Assembly (NCBI RefSeq): GCF_038396675.1
Contig: NC_088934.1
Location: forward strand, 5,990,501 to 6,054,500
Direction: 5' to 3'
Source: Hydra vulgaris
Lineage: Eukaryota; Cnidaria; Hydrozoa; Anthoathecata; Hydridae
Length of the DNA stretch: 64,000 nt
Part shown: positions 23,884-36,359 of the stretch, piece after piece
How the letters are laid out: each line of letters begins with the position of its first letter
How positions within the stretch are numbered: the first letter of the stretch is position 1
The notes under the pieces: generated by a model
Databases searched by the model: none
What the model saw: the letters and a program-made list of their open reading frames with translations, nothing else
Told to the model about the DNA's origin: nothing
Position numbers and translations under genes: made by a program

Positions 23884-25285
23884 AAGCTGTATTTCGCTAT
23901 CAATAATTCGTGGCCAATCCTTTGTCGTCGATCACAGCCTTGCATCTTCAAAGCATAGATTCGATCAGGTGATCAATGAAACTTTGTGGAATTGCTGCCC
24001 TGGCCTTTTGGATTTGTTTAAACAGTTGATCCTTATTACGAACACCTTCATGAAAAATTCTGCGGTTGGCGATCTCCCACAGGTTTTCGATAGGGTTGAG
24101 ATCCGGAGATTAAGGCGGCCAATCTATCACCGATAGGTGGTTATCTTGAAATCATTACTTGACTACTTTTGCAGTGTGTTTCGGATCGTTGTCTTGCTGA
24201 AAAACTCATTTTATTGGCATATTTTATTCAGCGTGAGGTAACATCTTTCAGGATATTTTTATACATGAAACGATCCATTATTCCATTGTTTGAAATTATT
24301 GGACCTAGACCGTTAGCAGAAAAACACCCCCAAACCATTACATTGCCTCCACCATGCTTCACGGTCTTACGGCAGTAACGTCAATCGAGGCGTTTTCCGG
24401 CCGGTCAACGTACACGGCAAATTCCATCGCTCCCAATGATGTTGAACTTCGATTCATCACTGAACAGGAAAGTTCGCCATTTCTGCACATTCCAGTCATC
24501 ATCAGATGTAGCAAACAGGAGTCTTTTCTTCTGGTTTTTTAGTGAAATTAGCGGTTTCTTTGCAGGGCGTCGAGAAATCAATCCGGCTTCAACAGCACGA
24601 AGTCTGATTGTTCGGTCCGATACAGGCAGCTCTAATTGCTTTTGTATCTCAACTGATGATATCCAGGGATCCTTCTTGACGGATCTGACGATCAAAGAAT
24701 CCTCTCTAGAACTGGTGGAACGCGGTTTTCCACCTTTGTTATCTGCTGCCAACTTCCCCGAAGAACGATATTTGGAACATAGTCTTGATACGGATCATTT
24801 TTTCACGCGAAATTTATCAGAAATATTTTTTTGTGACATTCCACTTACGTAATTGCCAATAATTTTCTTTCTTAGTTCCAATCCAAGACTGTCGCGAGCC
24901 ATTTTTGCACTTAAAGTCATAAAAAATAATAAAAATAAATAATCACGCTTCTCAAGGCTTACCGTGTTACATTTACCTTGTGATGATAAAATAATGCTCT
25001 GTGGAACACAACGTCTTGGTTGGATGTGGAATGTATTGATGTAATGAAACACTTGTTGTATTTCACTTCTTGTATTGATGTTCTTCGATAAAACACTTTG
25101 ATAAAACTCACTGCGATAAACTGTCTTGATAATACTTACTAATTGTCTTCCATATACTGACTGAATTACATGTCGATTTACATGTCTTTTATACAGTAAA
25201 ATGAGCCTGTGTGAATCTGTTCTGGAAGATTCTAGATGCTTCTTTTCGATGCTTCTAAAAGCTTCTGGATGCGGCCAGAAAAAAG
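23884..25285 (-). mobile_element. Tc1-like transposon, copy 2 (relic)
   Basis: Closely related to copy 1 at 16,881-18,702, inverted. Transposase pieces: start ATG 24903 (DSLGLELRKKIIGNYVSG), 24752-24405 (LFSDESKF with the first Asp), then decayed C-terminal sequence to about 23930. Changes relative to copy 1 are largely transitions plus stops. Both terminal repeats are missing, so this copy is truncated at both ends. Confidence 0.8.
25187..25233 (-). promoter_or_regulatory. Heat-shock-type promoter motifs of Tc1-like copy 2
   Basis: On the minus strand, GAATCTTCCAGAA (25233-25219, a three-unit heat-shock element) precedes TATAAAAG (25194-25187). The spacing is nearly the same as in copy 1, and a TCAGT initiator-like motif follows. 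Confidence 0.6.
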
Positions 25286-25349
25286 GTGAATTTTGAGGTA
25301 GAAAATTTAGGAATTTTGCATACAAATCATGAGCAGGTTTTTCTGTTAT

Positions 25350-25466
25350 GGTACCCAGTGGGCACAGGACCTAAATAAGACGTCTTTTGAACGTTCAATA
25401 AACGTCCAAAACGTTCGATAGACGTTTAAAAGACGTCTTTTCTACGTCCTGTGCCCACCGGGTACC
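25350..25466. mobile_element. 117-bp hairpin MITE
   Basis: The ends GGTACCCAGTGGGCACAGGAC and the complement of CCTGTGCCCACCGGGTACC form nearly perfect inverted repeats. The interior repeats GACGTCTTTT and AACGTT motifs symmetrically. TTAT flanks both sides and could be the target duplication. Confidence 0.8.
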
Positions 25467-25607
25467 TTATATATACTCAGCACAACTGTCACTAAGAGCA
25501 TTTGCAAAAATAAATTAAAAGATTGAAAGTAAAATAAGGAAAATGTTAAAATGTTACTCTACTTTCATTATGTAACTTGTTATTCCATTATAACAGTTTA
25601 AAATTAT

Positions 25608-25722
25608 GGAAAATGATTAACTCAATTAAAAAAACAAAAAAAAAGAAATTCTGGTAATACAAAACATTATCTTTCAGATACTTTTAAACATGCAAAAAAA
25701 AAATTTGAATGTTAAATAAATG

Positions 25723-25754
<32 letters not shown>

Positions 25755-25906
25755 GTACAGGTAAATATGTATATTACAACCGAGTTCTTGTCATTTATTT
25801 AACATTCAAATTTTTTTTTTGCATGTTTAAAAGTATCTGAAAGATAATGTTTTGTATTACCAGAATTTCTTTTATTTTGTTTTTTTAATTGAGTTAATCA
25901 TTTTCC
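25608..25906. repeat. Large inverted repeat, about 115-bp arms
   Basis: 25608-25722 is matched in reverse complement by 25791-25906 with very few differences, around a loop containing (TA)n (25729-25754). It behaves as a foldback MITE. Confidence 0.85.
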
Positions 25907-26031
25907 ATTTTTATCTGTATGTAGTGTTCAATAATTTAGATAAGAAAACATACATCTCTAAAAATCTTTAGAACCGCTTAAATGTAAAAAATGCTAGATT
26001 CTGTCGGATTTGTCCTTACTTTGTGCCGCCA

Positions 26032-26034
<3 letters not shown>

Positions 26035-26124
<90 letters not shown>
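26035..26124. repeat. (TA)n microsatellite
   Basis: About 90 bp of alternating TA. Confidence 0.95.
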
Positions 26125-26128
<4 letters not shown>

Positions 26129-26336
26129 GCAAAAATACAAAATATCATAAACATTACTAATTTTTCACGTTTATTGGTATTTCTCATTTTTAGTATTATT
26201 GGTAATTCTTATATTGAGTAACTATCAAAATCAATCTCATTAAAAAAACAACAACATATTTTCTAATTTATTAAACATTTGAATATGAAGGAATACACGA
26301 ATATTACAAATTGATTTAAATAGGAAAAAGGTTAGT

Positions 26337-27090
26337 TTAATGATTATTCAAAGTTGCTTTTCTGAAATCGGTAAAACACTTTTTGAGATTTTCAACGACT
26401 TGTAACACATTTTTATTTTTTCGTCTTTTGTGAGGGACAATGAAAAATCTAATATTCTTAAAAAGTTCATTGCCTTTGTTCTTCTCCCATGTTTGCTCAG
26501 GAGTTTTCAGCCACTCAGTGCTCACACCAAGGGTTTCAAACAGAAGCCAAGAGCTTTGTCTAATCAATGACAGAATTTTTGTTTTTTTTATCACTATAAG
26601 AAAGGTTGATATGCATTTTTTAGCTCACCAAATTGGTAGAATTGGAGTGTCTTAACAATATTCTTTTTTTCGTTGTCAGACAACGTTTTTAAAAATAATG
26701 AAAAAAAATCTCCACGATGAAATACCAAAAATAATTTTTAAATATTCTTTAGGTACTTTCTGATATTTCCTTGTTGATGACTTTGAAGTCCAGCAACTCA
26801 TTGAAAAGTTTCAATTCATTAAAAGGAGCGTCAATTCCACTGGAGCATGTTGTTAACCAGTGCTTGACATACACTAGAGCATTAAAAAGACATTCAACTC
26901 TTAGCTTCGCTGTAGTTACCTCATTATAGCCCATAGAATCTCTAAAGAGGTACATTTTAGCAGCATATATCATCGACGACATCCATCTTGTATAGAATCT
27001 CTAAAAAAGTACATTTTAGTAGCGTATGTCACCGACGACATCCATCTTGCATGATGAAAGGACCCAGGCTTGCGCCAATGTACACTTCCC
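26337..27090 (-). pseudogene. Transposase-derived relic of unknown family
   Basis: The minus-strand block 26982-26749 (MSSMIYAAKMYLFRDSMGYN...CLFNALVYVKHWL) and the following 26594-26337 block (LIRQSSWLLFETLGVSTEWL) read as one decayed protein. I recall this pattern from repetitive, transposase-like cnidarian and arthropod proteins but cannot name the family. A 56-bp tandem duplication at its 5' side (26937-26992 and 26993-27048) disrupts it further. Confidence 0.4.
26937..27048. repeat. 56-bp tandem duplication
   Basis: Two diverged copies starting GAATCTCTAAA and ending GACATCCATCTTG. Confidence 0.8.
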
Positions 27091-28009
27091 GTAGAAAATG
27101 AGTTAGCGATTAGCTGGCTTTATAGCAATTTTCAAGCTATTTTTTTTTAATTTGATTTTTCCTAACATCTTTAAAAATTTTTAGTGTTGAGTCTATTATA
27201 ATTATGAGGATAATTGAACTTTAAACATTGTGATTTTGTAGTAAAATGTGTCACTAGCTACATATTGTAGCTTTGAGCTAGCTACAAAATATCTACAAAT
27301 CTATAGCTGGTTGATAGTTTCCTATCAAAACTTTTTAGACAGCGATTTTATTACGATATGACGCCAGTTACAATAGCCAGTGGGTCTTTAGCTTATAAAG
27401 CTAACTGTCATCGTAGCCAAATTGCTACCTTTATCTTTATAAATATCGATAGCTTTTTGCTAACTTAAAAAAGTTAGTGATTCTTGTAACCAAATCGCTG
27501 TTTTTATCGTTACAACTATAGCTAATTACTTGCTAGCCAATTTCCCACCCGCTCTATCTGGAATTGATTCAAGGAAAATTAGCATAAGTTCTGTGCATTA
27601 CTTTTGATTAGTTCTCTTAGTTCGGAATTTTTATTCTTGAGCTGCTCTTTGAAAATTGAAGCTGCAGAATTTTGCTGTAGCTTCATATTTCTGGCTTAAA
27701 CATCTATGCATTTGATGTCATCTTTGTCTAAGAAAGAGTCCCATTTTTTCTGGAACACCTAAAAGTATTCATTATGTGGGCTTTCAAATGGCGCTTGCCA
27801 GGCTGCACTCTACAGTCTTTCCAGTATAAGATGTCTGCATGCAAAATAAAACAACTTTTTTTCTTAAAGAATTTCAATTTTTGCGCATGCGCCATTCTGC
27901 CACCCTGAATTTAAAGCAGTTGTGTCAAAAGGTAATCCAACTATATTATCTGCTAAATCCAAAAGTTTTATTTAGATGCCCCAAGAAGTCTTTACGATCT
28001 CATCACAGA
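27091..28009. other. Non-coding, TAGC-rich stretch
   Basis: 27250-27545 is enriched in short AGCTA/TAGCT motifs, suggesting a degenerate foldback element. No gene is seen. Confidence 0.4.
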
Positions 28010-28160
28010 GTACCGCGGATGAGCATTTAGTTGGAAGTTCACGCCTCTTTCCTAACCGATATTGTAAAACTTGCCCAGGGGTGGGGTTGTGAACAACGGA
28101 TCCTTTCTTTCTGAAGCAAGTGCGCTAATACTGCGCCATGGCTGCTCATTAAATAGTGTT
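28010..28160 (-). repeat. Possible tRNA-derived SINE
   Basis: On the minus strand, TGGCGCAGTATTAG resembles a pol III A box. About 35 nt further, GTTGTTCACAACCCC resembles a degenerate B box. No tRNA cloverleaf closes, so it is not a functional tRNA. Confidence 0.35.
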
Positions 28161-28439
28161 AAAAGATAATATTAAAGCATGCCAAACTGGTTGAAGTAGT
28201 TCGAGTGGGTTTAAATCCTGTTGTTTTCACACTTAATTTTTTTTAAATCTTTTCTAATTTTCTAGAAGTAAAACAATTTTAAAGGATTATAGATATTATA
28301 TACATATCATATATAAAGATATTAAACGTTGATTTTTTTGCTGGTATCTCTTTGGCAACCCTGGTTTTGACAGATCACGCGTGCATCGTGTCTTGTGTCA
28401 TTGTCAAACTTGCTCAGTATGGTCAATAATTTAACCACT

Positions 28440-28860
28440 TTAATTTAACCACTATAATTTATCGACTTACTAACGAACAACGCTTGCAAATTATTGAATT
28501 TTACTATCAAAATTCATGCTCGATTAAGAGAGGGTATCGCGTACTTCTTCCAATTTATGGGCAGTTTGGTCTGCCTACAGAGGGAGCTATTCGGAAGCTT
28601 GTGACTAAATTTCGAACCCAGTTTACATTATTGGACATTAAACCACCAACACGCATACGTAGAGTGAGGACCGAAGAAATTATTGCAGCTGTATCCACCA
28701 GTGTTAGTGATGACCGTGAAATGTCGATTCGCAATTGGGCCTCTGTTACTTCACTACGTGGAAAATTTTGCGAAAGGATTTGAGTGTAAAACCTTATAAG
28801 ATACAGCTGGTGCAAGAATTGAAGCCACACAACTTTAGTAAGGCTTTCGAGAAGCCACCA
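28440..28860 (+). pseudogene. Mariner/Tc-like transposase N-terminal relic
   Basis: The block QIIEFYYQNSCSIKRGYRVL, YGQFGLPTEGAIRKLVTKF, IKPPTRIRRVRTEE and IAAVSTSVSDDREMSIR is the N-terminal HTH region of a mariner-like transposase family with insect and cnidarian members. After a shift near 28735, GLCYFTTWKILRKDLSVKPYKIQL continues it. The catalytic domain is lost beyond about 28835. Confidence 0.65.
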
Positions 28861-28929
28861 AAAGAAATAAAAACAAAGGGTGTTACCATGTTTGTCAATA
28901 AAGGAAAAGGAGCAGGAGTTTTTGATTGC

Positions 28930-29300
28930 TCATAAACTCTCGATTTTTAAAAGTGATAAAGAGTTTGTTAAAACAATTGATAGCAAGTGAAAAAACAGCT
29001 TGGTTGTCGTTTGAGGCTGTTGTAAAAAACTCTCTTGGAAATAAAAAAGAAGAAAACTTTGCTGTTTAATTGTTAGAAAATTAAAAGCCTTTTGTGCTCT
29101 TTGATGCAAAATAAGTATAAAACTTCGTTTTATAAATAGGCATCTTAAACAGCTTCTTGGTCAAGATAATTATTTATAGGAGAGCGGTTCCACCAAGATC
29201 TTAAGAAAATGGATGATGTTATCAAGGACGTTTGGAAAAACACATGATGGCAGACTACTGTCTAACGCTACTGTCCAACTTTCTTTTGTCAACTTGCATC
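28930..29300 (+). pseudogene. Relic of a repetitive ERFHQD-type protein
   Basis: The plus-strand reading contains AWLSFEAVVKNSLGNKK, a degraded middle, and GERFHQD-like ERFHQDLKKMDDVIKDVW. I associate this with a repetitive protein family in arthropod and cnidarian genomes. There are several in-frame stops. The family's function is unknown to me. Confidence 0.4.
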
Positions 29301-30175
29301 AAGCAAGTTAGCAAAAGAAAGAGCTCCAAGCAAAAGTTTCTTTCCGATTGAATATTTATGAGTAAACGATTTGTTTGAAATCCTTTCCAATATTAAAACT
29401 TACGTTTTTTATAAATTTATAAAAGGTTTGACTTTGATAGGATGATATTTATGCTATAAATTGTTTATTTTAAACGTGTTGACTTTTGACTTTTTTTTCA
29501 TCTTTTAATTTTGTAAAAAAGAAAATCTTTAAAAATATACCCTAGAATTTCCAAATGAGTTTCAATTCAGAAATACTTTAGAAAAAATGTGCTAACTACC
29601 TAAAATTTGCAAAAAATAAAAAATTCTATGCAAAATATCTGATGTCAGATTTGAATTCAGCGTATCAAAATTAAGTAACAACAAGTGTCAAAATTGATGC
29701 AATAATATTTTTGTTTGCCTGTGTTATTTCTTAACAAAAGTTTTAAAACAAGATTTAGAATTTGGGATTTCTCTTATATTCCATTTCAAAACAAGTGAAA
29801 TTAAATGGAATCCTTTTTTTTATTGCTTATATTATAATATAATTCAAGCTTATTGGAAGAATAATATTATTTTGTCAATTTAAAACTATAGTATATATAT
29901 AAAGATAGTAAATAAAAACTTTTTTTCTATACTCTCCAATTAGATACTTAGGACTTGATAAGTTTTTCCACCATCCTGACGATACTATACAATTTAGAAA
30001 ACAATAAAAAAAATTTTTTTTTTTTTTTATTACATAAACTTTAATAAAAATCAATTTAATCATCGAAACAACTAAATTTTACTGAATCTTCAAAGATAAG
30101 ATTTAAAGTTTTGGTTATGTTTTATATTCCATTTTAAGACAAGTAACATTAAATAGAATCTTTTTTTATATATGA
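29301..30175. other. Non-coding, A+T-rich
   Basis: No gene. Two similar short segments (CAAGTGAAATTAAATGGAATC near 29790 and a variant near 30140) may be ends of an undetected element next to the hAT gene. Confidence 0.35.
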
Positions 30176-32303
30176 TTAACGTAATAAAGAGAATTTGACT
30201 TTGTCAAGCAAATCCAAATTTTGTCTAACTACTAAAATCGCGTTTAATGTTTCATTCGAAAGCCGAGTTCTGAAATGGTTGTAGACTATTGCAAAGATAC
30301 TAAAATCTCGTTCAACTTTGACCTGAGAAAATGCAGCACCAAAAACAACTTGAGAAATATTGTAAAGTTCCTTCCAATTAGGATCATCACGTTTTAAATG
30401 CCAATATTCAAGAATATTAAAATTTTCATTCACACCAATACGTACCTTATACCATCAATAGACCTTAAATCAATAAAAGGTTAAACTATTTTCATTTGAT
30501 TTGTGAAGAAAAAAGAAAAAAAAAATGGAAGAAACGAATAATACTCTATGATGACGAAAATCATTAATATCAAGTTATTGAGTAGTATTGAACTTTTATT
30601 GATACACAGTGTGGAAATTCTTGATTTTTTAATGTAATTGAATAAAATTTATTTAATGAACCGCTTGATATCAAATACTGGTTAAATATCAATTACTGAA
30701 CGATAGTAAAATCTCTACCTGAAAGTTGAGTCAAACGTTCTTCATCCTTATCTCGTAAATTTTCAGGCTGTTGAGCAATTTCAGCAAGTTGTCTTTGTGA
30801 CTTTACAAAGTGATGAAACTTCAGTAGATGATTTACTCGGCGGCTTCTCAATAAATCATTGAAAACTTCATGACTAGCACTATTCAATACACAACGAGGA
30901 TCCAGTAAGAGAGCAGCAATGAAAGCGTCACCTTCAAAGAACCTTTGTGGACGTTAATTTAAAGCTTCTAGAAGTTTAGATGTTAAATTATTTTGTCCAT
31001 CAGCAATCTTTTCTAAATTCATTACCATTCTCATCCATCGTAAAAAGAAGTCAGAGATGGTATAGTCTAATCTTTGAAAATCTTTCATTGCATAAAATAT
31101 CGGCTCAAATGTTCTTGCATATTCCTCAATAAATTTCCAGGTTTCATCATTTAATCATAGCTCGCGGTTATTTCGATTAGTCCCGATTTGTTCATATATC
31201 GCGAGTTTTTCAAACATGCCTGATACCATTATGTAAATACTACTCCATCTCGGAGAAATATCTTTGCGTGGTCTTTTGAGATCAGCAAAAATTGCCTCAT
31301 ATATAGGCGCATGTGCATTTCTTATAAATTTTCTTATTTCAGCAAGAGTGGCTTCAAACGGCTCTGTTACGTCTTTTGCAGCTAATTGACAAATATGCGC
31401 TCCACAAAACATTTTGGTACAGATTGCACCAATATTGTTTTATAACACATTTACTTTTCTCTCTCGTTCTTGAGTATGTGATAGACTTTCGATCCCATTG
31501 TCTGTATCTTCAGAATTTTTTACAAATTCTTCTTCAAAATTGACTCAGTCAAGCAGATCGACATCTTCAAAATCAAACTGTTGTGTTTCCTCAACAAATT
31601 TATTAGAACTGATCATTTGATTTTGCATTTCTCTGATAGCATCAGAAGCTTTGATCATATTTTTACCTTGATCCGAACAAGTTGAGTAAATATCATCTTC
31701 CCCTTTCCCTACTTTCGCAATCAGAGTAATTTGCTGATCACCTAAAACCGCTCCAAGTTGCCGTCCGTGCTGAGTGAGCATTTCCAAAGTTCGATTGTGC
31801 AATTTTCCATCTTTTGTATACCGAATACTTGCAGAAAAAACATTTGTATTGAAACAAGACGCTGAGTCAAACATTAATGATGGATATACATTTTCGATAT
31901 CCTTTGCAATAATTTCATAAATTTGGTCAGCAGCTTTAAGAATAAATTTTTTTGCTTTTCGACGATTCCATTTCACACCAAAAGCTTAAAGAGCCTTTCT
32001 AATCATCTCATTCTTCTCCATGTCATCAGCGACTGTTATAGGCAAATTTCTCATCAGAATCGGTTTTATGAAGTCCCTTACTATATCGTTTATATCGAAG
32101 TCAAATTCAAATTTTTTACGTGAAACGAAAATAGCATTTTCTTCACCGTTACCCTCATTATGATTGTTATTTCGAACTCTCCTCCTTTCCGAAATTCCTA
32201 GTTCTATAGCAATATCCTTGTGTTTTGCAAATGGTTTTTGAGATGAAAAACATTTCCGACAAGAATAGCTGGCTTTTGTTCTGCGCACACTTTGCATTTC
32301 CAT
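30176..32303 (-). pseudogene. hAT transposase with C-terminal dimerisation domain (broken)
   Basis: N-terminus 32303-31986 has a Cys-rich start (SCRKCFSSQKPF). 31976-31545 contains MFDSASCFNTNVFSASIRY and STCSDQGKNMIKASDAI (hAT catalytic region). 31412-31155 contains CGAHICQLAAKDV (C-x2-H-type motif) and SPRWSSIY. The C-terminus at 30433-30176 is a clear hAT dimerisation domain (ILEYWHLK, VERDFSIFAIVYNHFRTRLS, ILVVRQNLD). In-frame stops at about 31985 and 31544 and others interrupt it. The left boundary of the tandem duplication (30,961) cuts through this gene. Confidence 0.85.
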
Positions 32304-33480
32304 GTGTTATTTTCAGTCAAAAAATAATCTTTTACTCGTGTGTTTTGCATTTTTCTCTACATAAAGCTTAAAACATCTAATCAATCTCTCAGAAAAAAAG
32401 GTTAACTAAAAAAAAATAAAAAATAGTATTGCTTATTACTCAAATCTTAATGAATAAGAAATTCGAACAATCAAAATTCCATCGTCTAGAGACACTTTTC
32501 AAAAAAAACTTTATCATACCGGTAAAACACGAGATTTTTAATCCCACCGATTTTGGTGGGATTAAAAATGGGAGCAAAAATTTCATACTAAATTTTTACT
32601 GTATTTTTATGTACAAATTTATTTTGCAACCACGGATTTTGTCAATTCTTTTAAACGTTGCATCGTGTGGGAAAATCTTTAACGTAAATAATTAGTAAGA
32701 AAGCGACAAGGTAAACAGTTTATATATTTATAGTTGTTTAAAATAATTGCACTGAGTTTCCAATTGTGTGATACTTTTATAGTGGTGCAATACTAGCTTA
32801 GTGTGAATGTATTTGGTATGGTGCAGTTTTTGACTTGAAAAAATTCAAAATTTTTAAAGAATCTTTTTTTAAATTTTTGTTCAGAGAAAAGTTATTTGGT
32901 GTAAAGAAGAGTAACACCACATAATTAAGTTTTTGAATAATGCTTATGATATTTCCAATGAGGCAAATGCATTATCTGGCCGCATAGGCATCAATTTAAC
33001 CACAGAAAATATTCAAAAAATTTTTGGTAATAAATGGTATATTACATTGCCACTTTTGTTTCATAATGTAATAACTTTCAAAAAGGCCAAATTAAGCTAG
33101 TATCACACAATCGGTAACATAAAATGAATATAAATGGTATAAACAACTACAAATATATAAACTGTTTACCTTATCGCCAGATTTACCTAGATGACACAAC
33201 TCATTTTTATTAATTATGAATAGCTTTGTTTTTCTTCGAAAATTCGATTTATCAACATCATTTACTCATTGCTGTCTTTGGATTATTTTTTCTTTTAAAA
33301 AAATACAAACGTCAACTAGTTCAGTATACGAAGTTAAATTTTTAATAATGCATGCATGTGACATTTTGTGGCATTTTGAAGAACCCCCACCCCCCTCCTT
33401 GTGTGACGTGACAAAGACAAAAAAAAATTTTATAAGTGTATATTTTAATTGTAATAATTTATTTTTATAAAAAAATACAA
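32304..33480. other. Non-coding spacer in duplication unit 1
   Basis: No gene. It contains an inverted repeat: TATCACACAATC...AACAGTTTATATATTTATAG segments at about 32700-32790 recur in complement at about 33100-33175, suggesting a small MITE. The counterpart in unit 2 is 42,262-43,438. Confidence 0.5.
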
Positions 33481-35495
33481 TTGATGTATATCTAAAAACT
33501 AAATTAGCTCCCAAATCAGACTTTGACCTTCAAGTACTGGAGTTCCATGTTCTTCAATAATTTTTGAAGGCCAGTTGAGGTCAGAGGTATCAACATCGTC
33601 TTGATTATACCACTCAATTGTTTCTTTGTTCGAATTTAAAAAGACACTCATGAGTTCAGATAGACGTTGAGTAACTAGGCGTTGAGGTCTAGTTATTATT
33701 GCATTCAAAACCATCTTATCCTTGGAACAAAGAAATTGGTGGCGGAAGAAAACCAGTTGGAATAAGATGAAACAGTGACCTGCGACGATGACCACAGCAT
33801 TTTTGATCATTACATTTTACAATTTGATGGAAGTATTGACTTTCTCTGACATGTTTAGCATCCCACTCTGCTCCGAAAAGTTTTAACTGTACTCATTTTT
33901 CACTGTTTGGTTTTATGTACTCGGCTTTAGTTTCAAATCCATCAATGACTGTGCTAGAATAAATTTGTGCAAGAACTTCATCTGCTTTGGCAAAGTTTGC
34001 CTTCTCCATGACTTTGCCTGTTGTTTCTCCTCTTGAATTAAAATGGCTTCCAAAATGATCAAATGAAAGTATAATTCCTATGGATCTAGCCATCCTAATG
34101 GATCTAGCCATTCTTCTCTCTACCCTGTTAAAGGCACTTCTGCCAGGAGCATTAGTGGCCACAAAAATTTCATCAAGGTCATGCTCTTTGAAATAAGTCT
34201 TGGCACAATGAATTGTTTATTTATATCTTGGATTTTAATCTGGCCCACCATTAACAGTTATAATCATGACTGGTTTGCTAACTCCATCTTCAGTAAATAA
34301 GTTGCTTTTAAATGCAAGAAGATGCTTTATTTTGTTCATGTCTTCTAAGTGACTAAGTGCTGTTGATGAATCATGTTTTGCACTTCTGATTGCTATGTAT
34401 GTTGGGCCAGAGTATGTGACTGCTTGTTTTTCCATGCAACCCTTTTTAATTTCTATGGCTGCAATTACTGAAAGAATAAGTTTTTGTTGAGGAGCAATTA
34501 CAAAATCATGATCAGCTAAAGTTACCTTGTACTCCATATGCATCATCATTGGTGCTTGTTTGCTTGCAGCTGTCAATCCAATGGGCACCCTGGCTTTATC
34601 ATCCTGGCAGTGAAACGTCACTTCTTTAGGACCCAAGACTGCCGCAAGTTCTCCAAGGGCACTAATGGACCATTTGGCAAACTATGTGTCTGCATGATAT
34701 TTATGCTCAAAATTTTGTGCTCTTATTAACCGGACAGGTACAGTTTTAACATGTCTTTTTTTTTCTCTGCTCAATGATCTGCTTGGAAGTAATCTTAAGT
34801 AAGCTCCTTATCTCGAGAGATTGTAACCATGATTTTTCAATTCTTCAACTAAGTCATTTAATGTTTTTACAGTTCGAACCATTTCAGTTTTTCTCTTATC
34901 ATCAGAAGCAGACCTTTTCATGGCAATATCTACAATTGCTTTCATTAAACTGTCCTGATCACAGGTTAGCGGTCGACCTTTTGATACTGAACTTTTAATT
35001 CCACACAACTTTTTTCTAATATCTGGATCTAATGCTTCTATAGCTTTTTTTCTTTTTAGTCTGGTTGCTGTCTGGCATTCAGTGGCTTTTTGACGAAGTA
35101 CAAGATCTCGGTTTTTTCTACCAAAAAGTTTTTGCTTTTGCCCTAGTATTTGGTAGTCTATTTTGGCGTCAGTCACGCCATCAAAACTGATTTTAGATTC
35201 AACCACATGCTTTTTTGGTGTATTCGGTACTTGGTTCGGTAATTTTGTCCAGTAAGATAAAATACCAATTTTGTATTTTATCTTAAAATACAAATTTATT
35301 TTGGAGTTCAATCTGTATAGCTCTTTTAATTTTTTTTCAACTTCTACATTTAATTCGGATGTTTTGGTATTTGTTTTAATCTCAAACCAGATTTTACTTG
35401 TTTCTTCTTGAGACTTTTGCTTTGGTTTGTTTGCAAATGCTTTTTAAATATCCTTCATAAATAAATTTGTAAAGTTTTTCTTTTTCACTAGACAT
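33480..35495 (-). pseudogene. DDE-type DNA transposon A, transposase (unit 1)
   Basis: N-terminus from about 35495 (SEKEKLYKFIYEGYLKS), then 35311-34808 (KLCGIKSSVSKGRPLTCDQD), 34636-34235 (SGPTYIAIRSAKHDSSTALS and VMIITVNGGPDENPRYK), 34162-33893 (FVATNAPGRSAFNRVERRMA and SFDHFGSHFNSRGET), then a VQLKLFGAEWDAKH...CNDQKCCGHRC region, and the C-terminus 33700-33499. The NGGPD and FDHFGSH blocks look like catalytic regions. I recognise this as a widespread animal transposase but cannot name its superfamily. Several stops and frameshifts are present. Confidence 0.65.
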
Positions 35496-36068
35496 TTTTA
35501 ATCTATAAAAATATCAACAACAAGAAGTTAATTTTCCTTACAATCATTACGATAAATAAGTGTATAGTAAAGATAGTTTTAATAATAGCATTAATAATAG
35601 TACTACTTTTACTAAAATGTTATATCATAGTAAGTAAATAACTTAATATATAATAAAAATGATAACGTAACTAAAGTAGTTCGACAAATTCTTTATAATA
35701 GAGTGACACAAAACATTAAAAATAATTATAACAATAACATTAAAAATTAAAGTATTGTAAAACTAAAATGTTTATAGATCAGATGACAATCAAGATTAAT
35801 ATTATGTTTAAAGATCAAATTTTAAACAACTATTAATACTAAAATTTTTAGTATATTTATACAAATATTCGTTAAAAAATATAATTAGATTTTTAACGGT
35901 AACATAAATTGCTTTTAAATAATCGCCCACTATCTGGTTTTTTTATGTTTTTAGAATCAAAATTTCTTTTTATGTCTGCGATTACCACAAGTAACTTAAA
36001 AAAAAGCTAATTTGAATTTTTTATTTTCATTTTTCACGACTCCGTTAAACAATAAACGCTAACTACTT

Positions 36069-36359
36069 GTGAAGTCGTTGCATAGCATGTTTCTTGAAAA
36101 TTTTCGTATTATATATAAGTATCTTGGAGTTTGCAATTTTAAAAAATTACGCAGTGATAAAAAATTTAATTTAAAAAGTTATTTATCACGTCACACCACC
36201 CCATGTAGCAAACCACCCCCTTTCCCCTGTAATATTCTAAGGATAATGCTAGATTAAGAATTATATAAAACATATGGTTTAAAGCGTGCATAATACCTCA
36301 AATAATACGTTGCGTAATAATAATAAATAATAAGCGTGCATAATACCTCAAATAATACG
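36069..36359. repeat. Right end of transposon A and short repeats
   Basis: Contains ATCACGTCACACCACCCC and a duplicated GCGTGCATAATACCTCAAAT (about 36277 and 36331), leading into the left end of transposon B. The 35,496-36,068 interval before it is A+T-rich with no gene. Confidence 0.5.

Noticed and set aside
28100..28150. tRNA gene suggested by an A-box-like motif
   Set aside because: B box is degenerate and no cloverleaf closes; better read as a SINE remnant.
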